Assembly: GCA_001600415.1 (NCBI GenBank)
Contig: BCJX01000002.1
Span: 1,173,476 to 1,237,475, forward strand
Reading direction: 5' to 3'
DNA: 64,000 bases
DNA from: Pascua guehoae
Taxonomy: Eukaryota; Basidiomycota; Tremellomycetes; Trichosporonales; Trichosporonaceae
Shown here piece by piece: positions 23,558-34,440 of the stretch (positions are counted from its first letter, which is position 1; the number at the start of each line of letters is the position of its first letter). The translations under genes were made by a program, and so were the position numbers. The notes under the pieces are model-generated. The model was not told where the DNA came from and ran no database searches. It saw nothing but the letters and a program-made list of their open reading frames with translations.

Positions 23558-25038
23558 GCCGACGGAATAGGGGAGGGGTGTGTAGGATGGCGGGCAATGG
23601 GCTGGTCATGATTAGTACGAGTGGAGAAAGATCGGCATAAGACAATGGCGTGTCGTGGGTATCGCGGATCGAAGGCATGTGTTGAAGTGGGGTGGTTGAT
23701 GGACATCAATGGACAGGTGCGAGCGGTGTGTCGGCGCGTTGTCAAGGAAGCTAAGGAAGGTGTGGACATGTGATGAACCGTGGGAGGGAGCAGCGGGTGT
23801 GGGGTTAAACCCACGCCACCGTTGGGAGCGCCCAAGGTCGAATGCGCCGACAAGGCAAAACATTGAAGGGGAGGAGACTCACTGGTGACCACAAGAGGTC
23901 GTCAAGTTGTAGGGCGAGGAACGACAACGACCACAGGACAAGTGGTGACGATCGTTGATGTGCCCGAGGCCTGAGCAAGATGTGAAGATCGTCAAGACGA
24001 TGTGGGATAGAGGGGAAGAAGAGGATGGTGAAGAAGAGGATGGTGAAGAAGGAGAAGAAGCCAAGGAGGGTAAAGGAGAAGAAGTCAAGGAAGGAGAGTG
24101 CAAGGCGAAGTCAAGGAGAGTGAAAGGAGAATGAAGAAGTGAAAGAAAGGAAAGAAAGAGAAAGGAAAGGAAAGGCGAAAGGAATAAGGGAGGGAAGGAG
24201 AGTGCACAGCGTACAGTACAGTGTACCCGGTATGCGTGTACAAATGCACAGTACTGTACATATTACAGCCATAATAATAATCCGGGGTGCAGTGCCAGTG
24301 TCAGGGTGTGACGAACCCTCGTTGCCATACACCCATCCCCTCTTGTCAGCCACCGGGCCCCACACGCAATGACCATGTAAAGCCTGCATGCAAAGGAGCG
24401 TACATGTACCAGACTGGCAGACTGCACGTTGCATGCTGCATCCGCTACACGATGGCAGTATGCCAGTTTGTCTACAACACCCAGCTCGATAGCAAGAGGC
24501 TGCTAGGCACTTGTGCATGGAAAGCCGTTGCGCAACTGGACTCTATCACAGCACCCGCATAGACAAGTCTTAGTCCTTTATCTGGTGTTCCCAGGCAACT
24601 CGGATGCATGTTCTGGTGTCACCACAGTTGCAGGTGGCCGAGGCAGAGTGCCACTTGGCCAACGACCGCAAGCTGCCTGCCCAGACCTGCGATGGAATGT
24701 CACTCAGGAACATCTCACGTGCTGTTAGCTGATAAGATTACCGACTTCCGCGACTCGTTTGCCTTGGGAGCCGCCATTGTCCATCCATGAGGTTGACACG
24801 CAAGGATTGCCTGTCGAAAAGTGTTCTCAAGTGTTCTCACGCACACGGGATGATCGCCAACGCCCCCGCATGCAAAGAATGGACAGCGTACGGCGCGGCC
24901 TGGTATCGCCGGGCGGCGGCGGCGGGCATGTCCAGGAACACCGCTTCCAGGGGTGACTTGGCGCTCGCCACGTACTCAACTGCCCAACTCACCATCTTTC
25001 ACTTGCCAACTCACTCAACTAACAAGCACATATCCGCG
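23558..25038. promoter_or_regulatory. Divergent intergenic region with GA-rich tract
   Basis: Upstream region shared by the kinase (minus) and the ADP-ribosylglycohydrolase (plus). From about 24000 to 24190 the plus strand is almost pure purine (repeats of GAAGAAGAGGATGGTGAAG and GGAAAGGAAAGG), so the kinase leader strand is polypyrimidine, a common fungal promoter feature. No gene supported. Confidence 0.6.
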
Positions 25039-26139
25039 ATGCCGGACGCCGACCTCCGCACCGCCCTCGCGGCCCACCTGAGCACACGCCTCGCCGTCGG
25101 GCGGGACGAGGGGCGCGCACAAGCCCAGCGGGCGTTGTACGGTCGCACGACCGAGGCATGGCGGGCGCGCAGCAGTCCACCCCCCGCGCTGACAGGCATG
25201 GCGGACCGGGCCCTTGGTGCGGTCCTGGGGAGTGCAGCGGGGGACGCGCTGGGAGCGGCGTACGAGCTGGGTGCGCCGATGGGTCCCGGGGCACCGGTGG
25301 CATTTGGGGCGGGGCGTGTCTGGGCCAAGGGCGAGTGGACGGACGATACGGCCATGGGCGTCGCGGTGCTCGAGGCGGTGGCGCGGGGCGACGACGTGGG
25401 CGACGACAGCGTGCTGGGGCGTATTGTGCGGCGGTGGCTCGAGTGGGCCGCGGATCCAAAGGACATTGGGCGCCTGACGCGCCATGTCCTCGACCGCGTA
25501 GGGGCCATGGACACGGCGGCCATGCCCGACGCCGAGGTCGCGCGTGCATGCCGTGCCGTCGCACACGAGGCGCACGAGAATCACGGCCAGTCCGCGGGCA
25601 ACGGATCACTCATGCGCACTGGGCCCCTGGCGCTCGGATACCTCGACGCCGACAACCAGGACCTCGCCGCCGCCGCCCGCCGCGTCGGCGAGCTCACCCA
25701 CGCCAACCCCGACGCCTCCGACGCGTGCGTCATCTGGACTCTCGCCATCAGGCACGCCATCAACACCGGAAACCTCGATATCGGTACCGGACTCGCAGCA
25801 CTCTCACACGAGCGCAGAGACGTGTGGCGCCAACATATCGACGCAGCAGAGCAGATTGCCCACCCCAGCGACGTGCCAGGGAAAAACTCGTGGGTCGTCG
25901 CTACCCTCCAAGCGGCGTGGTGTGCGATTCGCACCAGTACCGACCTCAAGTCGACACTCGAGCAGGCCGTACGCGCGGGTCACGATACCGATACCGTCGC
26001 TGCTGTCGCCGGGGCACTCGCGGGCGCAAAGTATGGTGCGGCCCAGGTGCCAACAGAGTGGTATGGGCATCTCCATGGATGGCCTGGTATTGGGGCGCGC
26101 GAGCTGGGTGAGATGGTGCAGCGTGCTGTTGGGCGGTGA
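25039..26139 (+). CDS. ADP-ribosylglycohydrolase (DraG/ARH family), intronless
   Basis: Single exon of 366 residues. Members cleave ADP-ribose from proteins or other targets using two Mg ions. Landmarks: DRALGAVLGSAAGDALGAAY near residue 55, GEWTDDTAMGVAVLEAV near residue 97 (the metal-binding DDT), AGNGSLMRTGPLALGY near residue 190, HANPDASDACVIW, and GHDTDTVAAVAGALAGAKYG near residue 315 (second metal-binding D-TD). All key acidic residues are present, so it should be active. The absence of introns in 1.1 kb, when most neighbours have several, together with the bacterial style of the motifs suggests acquisition from bacteria (inference). No transmembrane segment or signal peptide is seen, so it is probably cytosolic. 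Confidence 0.9.
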   Translation: MPDADLRTALAAHLSTRLAVGRDEGRAQAQRALYGRTTEAWRARSSPPPALTGMADRALGAVLGSAAGDALGAAYELGAPMGPGAPVAFGAGRVWAKGEWTDDTAMGVAVLEAVARGDDVGDDSVLGRIVRRWLEWAADPKDIGRLTRHVLDRVGAMDTAAMPDAEVARACRAVAHEAHENHGQSAGNGSLMRTGPLALGYLDADNQDLAAAARRVGELTHANPDASDACVIWTLAIRHAINTGNLDIGTGLAALSHERRDVWRQHIDAAEQIAHPSDVPGKNSWVVATLQAAWCAIRTSTDLKSTLEQAVRAGHDTDTVAAVAGALAGAKYGAAQVPTEWYGHLHGWPGIGARELGEMVQRAVGR

Positions 26140-26744
26140 TAGCCGCTTGGACACGCAATCACTGAGATCCTAGCTGCTGGCCTGCTGTAGCTACAATATG
26201 TGACCAGTTTGGCACTGTTGGCCACGTTCACGAGTGAGGGGCCACACCAATAAGTGTGGAGAGCCCGATGAAATGCTGAACAATTGTCAAGAAGGCATGT
26301 GCAGAGAGTGGCTGTATGCCAAGCCGAGTGTATATGTTGTTGCTATTGTTGGGGCTCTTAGGCTAACAGTATGAGCATGGGGTCGTGATCCTCGTACAGG
26401 GTATGAGAACGGTGGCAGCTTGCATGGGGGAAACGGGCATTGCGCTTCACGCCTGCAGTCGTGGCTTCCCCTTGGCATATTCGAGCACGCGATTGTGGTC
26501 CTGACCTCTCGTAAGTGTTAGGAATAATTGTCCAGCAACGATAACGACTGTCAGACGCTGTACACATCACAATGGATAGTCTTGATTCATGTGACCTACA
26601 TGGCATATCCGGTCCAGGACCAGTGATGAGAGGTGCATGGTACTAATACTATCTCGAGATACAACAACATATTGATACAATTATACGAGCGATGTGGATA
26701 GATGAGGTCTCTGATGTCTCTGATGTCTATGTGATGTCTACCCC
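26140..26744. other. Convergent spacer
   Basis: About 600 bp between the hydrolase and the MFS transporter 3' end. Locally richer in A and T than the genes. Nothing supported inside. Confidence 0.5.
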
Positions 26745-28885
26745 TCAACTCCCCCCCTCCTCTGCCCTTCCCGCACGCTCAGCCCGGCGCTTGCGCCACC
26801 TCGGCCCGTACCGCACCACAATGAAGGGCAACGGTGCAGCGAGGAGGCAGATGCCGTTGAGGAGGACAAACATCCACCCGGCGCCCATGGCGCGGTTGAT
26901 GATCTGGACGGTGCCGACGGCCGCGGCACCGACGAGGCATCGGGTCAGGTTGAACTTGGGGTGTCAGCTGTGGGGCTAATATACAAACTGTCGCTCACGC
27001 TTGCGGTGACGGCGCCTCCTTGGCCTGGCATGAGGTCGATTCCGAATATGGTCGTGGTGGTGAGGAATCCAGTGCCGATCCCAAAGACAAAGTTGAGAAT
27101 GACGGGGACGGATACGTGGACGCTATACTTCATTGTCCAGCCGAGGGCGATAGAGGACATGAGCATGATACCCGCATGCCATGGGAGGAGGGCGAGGCGG
27201 GCCCTCTCCAGCTCAAAGTCGGGCTGGGCGCGGTGGTCGCCCCCGACGCGCGCCTTTTCGCGCGCGTACAGCTTGTCCATTGTGCGGCCCGTCAGGATCC
27301 CGCCGAGGGCGACGCCGACACCATTCGAGCTGGTGTTAGCGAGTGACAAGGGGCACGCGTATTTATTTACATGTAGCACACGCCGATGATGATCTCGCTC
27401 AGGCCGTAGTGGTCCTTGAGGAGCGTCGAGAAGATTGTCCTGGCGTCAGTGTCGGTAAATGTAGGCCGCGTACAGGACAGCATAGTAGAGGGCATAGTAG
27501 AGCGACGACCAGAGGAGGATGAGCAGCAGGTCGGGCTGAGCAAGCAGGACAAACGACGCAAGCGGCCGGAATTTGAGATACGGGCGTGGGTGGTCCTCGA
27601 GTACGTCGGGTGCATCGCTGGCGTGGTCGTGTGCACGCTGCTTTTCCTCGCGCCGGCGCCGGAGCAGCGCAGCAGGCGTGCAGTTGAAGAGTGGGGGCGG
27701 CTTGGATCCGTCGCCTACCAGGGCGCGCAGAGTTTCGGGCATGACGCTGGGTGTGAGCGCGACCAGCGCCAATGTGGGCATGTGGGCATGCGGGCCTGTG
27801 TATAGGTGGACAGGAGGACAGGTGGACAGATGGACAAGGGGACAAGGACAAGGGGACAAGTGGTGGACAAGGGGACAAGGGGACAAGGGGACAAGTGGAC
27901 AAGTGGACAAGTGGACAGGCGAACAGGCGGACAGGCGGACAGGCGGACACGCGGACAGGAGGACAGGCCTACAGCTGGACACATAGACACTCACAGGACC
28001 ATAGGGACGAGAATCACCCCCCCAGCAATCGTCAAGAACCAAAATATCGACCTCGGCATCAGACCCACCCAACCCGCGCATCTTAGATTATACCCACCTC
28101 CACCCCATCGTCCCCGCGAGGACACCGCCGAGGAGTGGCCCAATACTAGGCCCAAACGTCGACGTGGTATTAAAGATGGCGACATACTTTCCGCGCTCCT
28201 GGGGGCGGGCCACGTCGGAAATGACGCCCGCGCCGACGGCAATAGTCGCGCTCGCGCCCGACGCCTGGAGGACGCGCATGAGGACGAGGAGCCAGTAGTC
28301 GTGTGTCGGGCACAGGGCGGTGCCGACGCATGCGAGTGTGAAGATGAGCACGGTCGCAATGTACACGGGTCTGGGGGTTAGGTCTGGGGTCATGTGTGCG
28401 GGGGTTGCCCCGGTGAGTAACTTGCCGGCGACCATAGGCGTCAGCGGCGGCGCCCCAGAACGCGGGCGTCAGGGCCTGGAAGATGCTGCGTCGTCACCAT
28501 GTGCCCCAAGTTGCACCGTAGCGGCTCACAGGTAGACGGTGACTGTGAGATTGATCTTTTCGGGCGAGACGTGGAACGCGTCCACGAGTGTGGGGATGGC
28601 GGGGACGTAAATGTTGGACGAGATGGGTCTGGAGCCGTGGTTAGGTTCGCCTTGCCAGTATGGGGGGGCTTACGAGCACGTCGACCCGACGGCGGCGAGG
28701 GTGACGATGAACCACTTTTGGGCGTCGGAGAAGACGCTGTACGGCGGTGGGTCCAGGACGGGGGTGGCCTGTGCAATATCGGATGGCAGTTTGGGTTTGG
28801 TTTCGGCGGCGCCGGCGTCTGGGCCGGCGTCCTTGTCGTCCCCGAGCGGTGGGTCTTGCGCGGTCGCTGTTGTGGGTTCTGTCAT
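26745..28885 (-). CDS. MFS multidrug/organic-acid exporter (DHA1-like)
   Basis: Plasma-membrane proton antiporter of the major facilitator superfamily, probably 12 helices. A soluble N-terminus (MTEPTTATAQ...PYSVFSDAQKWFIV) leads into helix 1. Then come PISSNIYVPAIPTLVDAF, NLTVTVYL, FQALTPAFWGAAADAYGRRP (motif A-like loop), RVLQASGASATIAVGAGVISD and GPSIGPLLGGVLAGTMGWRW (motif C-like). A long central loop holds EEKQRAHDHASDAPDV. The C-terminal half has GVGVALGGILTG, GIGTGFLTTTTIFGIDL and NLTRCLVGAAAVGTVQIINR, ending in a basic tail. The pattern matches the fungal DHA1 group (Aqr1/Qdr/Dtr1-like). At least seven exons; the intron at 27747-27994 is filled with an octamer minisatellite. The substrate cannot be told from the sequence. 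Confidence 0.88.
27808..27972. repeat. Octamer minisatellite in MFS intron
   Basis: About 20 tandem copies of an 8-bp unit on the plus strand, drifting from GGACAGGT through GGACAAGG and GGACAAGT to GGACAGGC. It occupies most of the 248-nt intron between the exons coding GGVILVPMVL and MPETLRAL. The sense strand is C/T-rich. Confidence 0.9.
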
Positions 28886-29419
28886 TGCTGTCCTTCTTGC
28901 CTGGTCATTGTATCAGCTTTGCCGCGGTGGAGACGTGCTTATGTGAAGCGTCATCGCAGTGCAAGCAGGATATGCATTAGTCTTGTCAATATGGACACCA
29001 CATGGTTCCCCGCGGGTTGCGGGTTGCCGTCGGACATGTGCGACGGATATTCTTGTCTCCGGGCCGGAGCAGCCGCAGTGACGTCGTTCTTGGCGGCCGT
29101 TGGCCTTGGTTGCTTGGATCATCAATCGTGCATAAAGGTACGACAAGCATTCAGACACGTCTGTGTATGTCCTCTTGCGCAAGCTGAAAGAATGGCGCAG
29201 AAAAGACAGATGCAATGTGGGCGTTACAAGTGGCGTATAAACAAATACCGCACCTCCTGAGCCCGACATTACTTTGAGACAAGCCACCATGCGCGCGCCG
29301 TCGACACCCCATGCGGTGCAGCACTGGCGCTGTACAACTGCCGGTACTGACGGCCTGGAATGAAAACCATGGTGCCACCATGTACCCCCGCAGCACCCAG
29401 GTTCCAACCAGAGGGCGCC
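28886..29419. other. Intergenic region upstream of MFS gene
   Basis: About 530 bp between the MFS start and the GPI-protein stop, both on the minus strand. No gene seen; it should hold the MFS promoter. Confidence 0.45.
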
Positions 29420-30854
29420 CTAAAGAGCGATCGCGACGGCGGCGACCACAGCGAGCAGCGCCACGCGGGGAGTCACGAGCTGGGCGGCCGACGACGGCGT
29501 CGTGGAAGGGCCAACCGGGACCGTCGTGGCAGGCGGCTGGGCGGCGTAAGTGTACTGCCTGGAAGGATACGAAAACACTCACATCAACGACGGGAGTGAG
29601 GGGGTTGGTGCTCGTGCTGGTAGGCACGGGTTTGGGGGTGGAAGTGACGCTCAGGAACTCGATGGGGCTTGCGAGTCAGCAGGAGGACGTGTTGTTGACA
29701 AGGGTGATTTGGAGCGTGTCAAAGCAGTAAAGGTGGATGAGGTAGCGTTGCCAGAGAGGCAACAGCTGTACCATCACAACGCGGACAAAGAGTACAACAA
29801 TGCGAGCCCTCCCATAAAGACTGGCGCGACTGAAAACTCACTTGTCCGAGGCAGCCGTCTCCTCGCCCGCACCGCCGGGATACAGGATAGGCAGCGTGTT
29901 CGTCGGGGGTTTGTCACAGGGGATCACCAACGCCTGACCCAGCCTGTCCACCATGGCAGAGTTGGTCGCGTTGGGGCTAAGTGCGAGCTGGCAGTTGAAG
30001 CAGGTGGGGACCGAGTTGTAATTCGTGGTCTGGGGTAAGCGGGGCGTAGAGGAGAGTGGATGCAGCGTTCCCCTGTAGCTTGTAGGTCACTGGGTCTGGC
30101 CTTGACGCAGAGAATTGCTCTCGGTGGGTTGTGTCTCGCCTCCCACTTCTCCCCGTATTTAGCAGCTCGTCGTGAGGAGATTCATGTTCTCGTCATGAAG
30201 GAATGGTTCACAAACACTGAAGCGACTTTGGAGAAGTGACTTTGGGAATGGTGGCTGGTGGCCGGCTCGGTGGATATGCCCATCACCGTCATTACCGTCA
30301 TCACCATCATCCCGGCCCATCCTTATGGGCATCCTCCCCACACCCAAACTCCCAAACTCCCAACTCCCAACTCCCAACTCCCAAACATCCGCCACCACGC
30401 AAACCCACTTGCCCAGCCCCTCCCTCCCGCCCTCCACACACACTCCACACACCCAAACACCACACCCAAACACCACACCCAAACACCACACCCAAACACC
30501 CCACCCAAACACCCCACCCAAACGTGACCCCAACCTCCAACTCACATTACACCACAAGTCGCACAAATTGTCCATGTCCTCATCATAGCACTTGTGATAG
30601 ACCTCGACGTACATGGCGCACTGCCCCGCACACGCCGCCGGGATGCTGTCCTCGATCTTCCACTCGGCAGACGCTGCCGCCCCCGACGCGCTCGCCGTCA
30701 AGCTCGCCGACACGCTGGCCGTCGCGTCCGAAACGCCGCTCTCCTGCGCGCGGGCGGCCGACGCGAGCAGCGTCGCTGTGGTGTGAGTTTCATTACGCGT
30801 GGTGGCGAAGAGAACCCACTCAACAGGGCAGAGAGTACGACGCGCATGGTGTAG
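29420..30854 (-). CDS. Secreted Cys-rich protein with GPI-anchor signal
   Basis: Spliced N-terminus MRVVLSALLTTLLASAARAQ is a clear signal peptide; exon 1 is about 29 nt. A Ser/Ala/Thr stretch follows, then a Cys-rich domain: IPAACAGQCAMYVEVYHKCY, NLCDLWCN, PTCFNCQLAL and VIPCDKPP. A Ser/Thr/Pro-rich stalk (QPPATTVPVGPSTTPSSAA) precedes a hydrophobic C-terminus (VALLAVVAAVAIAL) typical of GPI attachment. It is therefore probably plasma-membrane or cell-wall anchored. The Cys spacing does not match CFEM closely enough to name the family. The intron from about 30034 to 30542 is about 509 nt and carries two G-rich tandem arrays on the sense strand. Confidence 0.75.
30344..30523. repeat. Two C/A-rich tandem arrays in intron (7-mer and 13-mer)
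   Basis: Plus strand 30344-30388 repeats AACTCCC about six times. 30447-30523 repeats the 13-mer ACACCCAAACACC about five times. On the minus (transcribed-sense) strand these read as runs of GGGTGTTTGGGTG, with G-quadruplex potential. Both lie inside the long intron of the GPI-anchored protein gene. Confidence 0.88.
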
Positions 30855-31639
30855 TGAGGAGGGGACGAGTCGAGGCAGTTGGGTGGTGGCAAGGACGAGT
30901 CCGAGTGAGAGCGGTTGGTTCGACAACGGTAGGATCGCTCGTCCCGGTGTGTATTAATGTCCAGTCGGGCTTAGCATGGCGAGTATCGGGTGGCTAGGTG
31001 GCTAGTATCGAGGCCGGGGCCTCGGGGGGCTCGGATGAGGCGCTTCTGGGGGCTGTGTTGGGGTACCGAGAATGCACCCCGCACGGTGCGTGGGTGGCGC
31101 GTGCTCGACAAAGACACTGTTTGGTATCGCCCAATGGGCCGTGGGCGGTTGGTTGACTAATCTATGCGCGCTCATCCGGGCTGTAGAGTGCACATGTAAG
31201 CAACTACTCAGCTATGAGGAAACGAACGGGGGCATCAGCAAAGATTTTGTGCAACGTCAGAAATGAGTACGAGAATACCACTTTCGCTGGTCGCATTCCA
31301 AACACGAGGAACCGTGCTCGTCCCCGTGTCCTGGGCGTGTTTAACCCAGCGTGCGGATGTCAACAGTGGCGTCGCGCGTCGAGGCGCGAGGCGCGAGATG
31401 GGAGGCGGAGGCGCGAGGCGTCTGTATTGCAAGTCGCGAGATTGGCCAGGGTAGCGTGCACAGGACAAGTTGCAAGTTGAAGACCATGCACGACCAGCCC
31501 CAATGGCCCTTTCGTCGTCTTCACAAGTAGCATGCCCGTAACACGCACCATGTTCCTAGGAATCCTGGCTGCCACAGTCGACGAGTTGGGGCCAAAGTAA
31601 CCCAAAAAGGAACACTTTGGAGGCGGTAAAGCCCCATTT
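30855..31639. other. Intergenic region
   Basis: About 780 bp between the GPI-protein ATG and the tRNA. Contains the promoter of the minus-strand GPI gene and the tRNA terminator region. No further gene supported. Confidence 0.45.
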
Positions 31640-31731
31640 GACGAAAGTGGGATTCGAACCCACGCCCGAAGACACGCGGTTGGGTGAAGACATCCTGAAG
31701 CGTGCGCGTTAGACCACTCCGCCATTTCGCC
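31640..31731 (-). tRNA. tRNA-Leu(CAG) with intron
   Basis: Folds by eye into a full cloverleaf: acceptor stem GGCGAAA/TTTCGTC, D arm GCG...CGC, anticodon stem CACGC/GCGTG, T arm GTGGG-TTCGAAT-CCCAC. The anticodon loop contains TTCAGG followed by about 15 extra bases (ATGTCTTCACCCAAC), the canonical place for a tRNA intron after position 37, which gives anticodon CAG. A T-run that can end Pol III transcription lies about 35 nt past the 3' end (plus 31601-31610). Confidence 0.92.
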
Positions 31732-31765
31732 GAATAGTGGTGGTGTTTGGTTCAGTGTTCGGACG

Positions 31766-31773
31766 TATATAAA
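31766..31773 (-). promoter_or_regulatory. TATA element upstream of tRNA-Leu
   Basis: TATATAAA on the plus strand, read as TTTATATA on the tRNA strand, ends about 35 bp before the mature 5' end. This is the position of upstream TATA boxes used by TFIIIB in some fungi such as fission yeast (known); use here is inferred. Confidence 0.5.
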
Positions 31774-31999
31774 CGTACTAGTAGACTAGGGCTGAGTTCA
31801 TCGCCGTGTGTCGACTTCACTCCTGCCACAATACACCAATGCCCTCCTCGTCAGTGCAACCTCGCTGTCTCGTCCATCACTGCCTGCCTCCCAACGACGC
31901 GCCACAACATGTCACTACTTTACACTGTTAACATCTCGACTGCCCCTGACCCATGCTACTGTATGTCTGTCCTCGTGACCCCGGTCCTGGTCTCACTAC

Positions 32000-32040
32000 A
32001 GGTCCTCCACAGGTCCTCTACACGTCCTCTACAGGTCCTC
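32000..32040. repeat. Short tandem repeat at the PRP3 stop codon
   Basis: About four copies of the word CTACAGGTCCTC and near variants (CACAGGTCCTCT, ACACGTCCTCT) run through the PRP3 stop codon into the 3' flank. Confidence 0.75.
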
Positions 32041-34411
32041 GCCCTGCCACGTCCACCGCTTTGCGAGGTCCCACATGCCCTCGTATTTGGGGGTGAGATA
32101 GTCCTTGCCCGCCGAGTCGGTCTCTGGATGGCGTGCGCGGAAGATCCTAAACGTGCGTTCTGGAATCTCGCCCTCCCAGATAATCTCGCACTTGTTTTCA
32201 GACAAGTCGGGCCCGTCCTCGTCAACGTCGATCGCGGCCGTGCGCTTGGGACGCTGTGCGGCGTCGCTGCCGGCGTCGGAATCGCTGTCATCGTCGTCAC
32301 TGCCGGCGCGCGCACGGGCCTCTTCGGTCCAGTCGATGCGGTGCATCATGAGCTGCCTGTAGTGGCGAATCTTCTTTGCGACGCCCTCGACGACGACAAT
32401 CGCAAAGTCCTGGTAGAAAAGACACATGCCCGTGAGCATGTCGTCCTCGGCCGTCTTCTTGACCTTGAACTTGTGCCGGCCGTTGGTGAGATGCTTGATA
32501 ATGTAGACGGACGCGAGGAGTCCGTTGCGCTCGCGCTCGGCCATTTTTGCATACTCCTTTTCGGCACGCTGCTCCGGGGTGAGCTTACGGTTCTCGTTAT
32601 CCTTTTCGTGCCGGAGCTTGCGGAGCGCGACCTCGCGGCGGACCTTGTGCTCGACCTTTGTCGGGTCCTGCACGGCGTCCGAGGTGAGGACCTTCATGAG
32701 GTTGGCAAGGCGGACTGCGAGTGTCAGCTGGGTTCAGGGTGAGGGAGGTGGAAGGGAGGCCGGGTACACAACTCGTAGATAGCACAAGCGGGTAGCTAGG
32801 GGGGAGCTGGTATAACACATGGTGGCAAGCTGAAATGGGCGGGAATGGAGATTGATAGCGGGGACAACAGAGCACAGAGGAGAGGGAGGGCCTGATCCGT
32901 AGGCAAAAACCTGGGCAACATGTGGGAGTCAATAGAGCCCCAACAAGCCAACGGAGACGTGACAAGCACGGAGAACAAGCAAGCCCGGAACAAGCAAGCC
33001 CGGAGAACAAGCAGAAACCGTCGTAGCGAGCAGGACTGGGGAACGAGAAGAAGCCAGGCCGCGTAATAGCTCGTAAGAAACAGAATGCAGTCCTGGTGAC
33101 AAGCTGAACGCACACCGGCAACAGAATCCGCTGTAGGAAGCAGGAGCCAAGAACCGGCCAATAATCGGTCACGAGCCTAGCACCAGCCCACCATGAGCCT
33201 GCCACGAGCCTGCCACGAGCCCACCACGAAGCCTGAAGCCGCGACGAAGCCGCCATGAAGGCAGCACAACCCCGTCGAGACTTACCCTTTGGGGGGTCGG
33301 GTGGGATGAGGCCCATCTTCTGCCTATCGCGCTTATCCTCGAGCTCTGCGAGGCGACGCTGTCGGCGCATCTTCTTTGCCTCCTTTTTGGTGAGCATGAG
33401 GCCGCGTTCTGCCTGTTTGCGGTCGCTGGGGGCCGTAATGGGGATGGGGTGTTGGATGAGGTGAGTGATGCGGGTTTCGCCCGAGGTAGTGTACCACTCT
33501 TGGGCCTTTTGGATATCGTCATAGGTGGATCCCGAGGGCATGATTGCCTCGTCCCACCACTCGACGGTGGGTGGCGGCTGGCGCTTGAGGGAGCGTTCGA
33601 GCACGTCGAATTCCGAATCGAGGCCCGCCTTGCGGCTCTGGGCCGCAATGCGCTGCTTGAGCTCCTCGAGCTTGATTTCGTTGCGCAGCTGGTCGCCCTG
33701 CCGGACGTATTTCCCGGGTGCGGAAAACTGCATCTTGCGCGACTTGCGCGACGCAATGTTGACGCCCGCGAGCTCGTCCTGCGGCAGACTGCTCGCGCCC
33801 GCCGCGTACGGGTTGGTCACGGCGCGCGGTGCCGTCTTTTCTGCCGCCCGTTCGGCCGCCTCCACCACGGCCGCGTTGGCGCGCACAGTGGAAAACTTGG
33901 GCGCCATCGTCTTGTACCGGTCGCGCAGGGCCATCTTCTCGTTCTTGCCTCCGGACCCAGCGGCGCCAGATCCCCCCGCATCGCCCATCAGGAGCGGGTG
34001 GAGCGCGACGTTGCTCACACCCTGCGCACGCGTCTTGGCCGCACCCGAGCCAGACCCCGAGCCAGACCCAGACCCCGATCCAGACCCGCCGATGGCGCCG
34101 CCGCCAGACAAGTACGGGTTTGCCTGTTTATTCTTCAACGCGTCAATGCGTGCTTTCGCCGCCGCGATCCGTGCCGCAATCTCCGGGTCCACCGTCGGCT
34201 TGGGAGGCAGCGCCGCTGGTCCCGGGGCCGCAGACGGCGTGCCCGGCCCAGACGCGGGAGATGCCGAGCCCGAGCCCGTCCCCGCGAGACGCGCCTCGAC
34301 GGCCGCCTTCTTGGCCGCAATCTGCGCACGGATCGAGGCAATGTCCAGCGCGGGCTTTTTCGCAGGAGGCTGCCCCGCGGGCGGGCCGTCGGCTGGGCGG
34401 CGCGACGACAT
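32029..34411 (-). CDS. PRP3: U4/U6 snRNP protein Prp3
   Basis: Spliceosomal protein of the U4/U6-U5 tri-snRNP. Two exons, 33286-34411 and 32029-32714, with phase-1 splicing that yields PDPPKVRLANLMKVLTSDAV and then QDPTKVEHKVRREVALR. The N-terminus (MSSRRPADGPP, helical AxIRAQIAAKKAAVEARLAG, a Gly-Ser dipeptide array) is low in complexity. The central PRP3 domain has VEWWDEAIM, HPIPITAP and LTKKEAKKMRRQRR. The C-terminal ferredoxin-like DUF1115 part has FYQDFAIVVVEGVAKKIRHY, RIDWTE and CEIIWEGEIPERTFRIFRAR. Everything expected is present. The 571-nt intron is the longest coding intron in the window, and an 84-nt poly-C tract (sense) lies just upstream of the ATG. Confidence 0.95.
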
Positions 34412-34439
34412 GGTCGGGGGTGGGACGTGGAACGGGGGG

Positions 34440-34440
<1 letters not shown>

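Noticed and set aside
27808..27972. Octamer array considered as a CRISPR-like or telomeric repeat
   Set aside because: No spacers and no telomere motif; simple tandem minisatellite in an intron.
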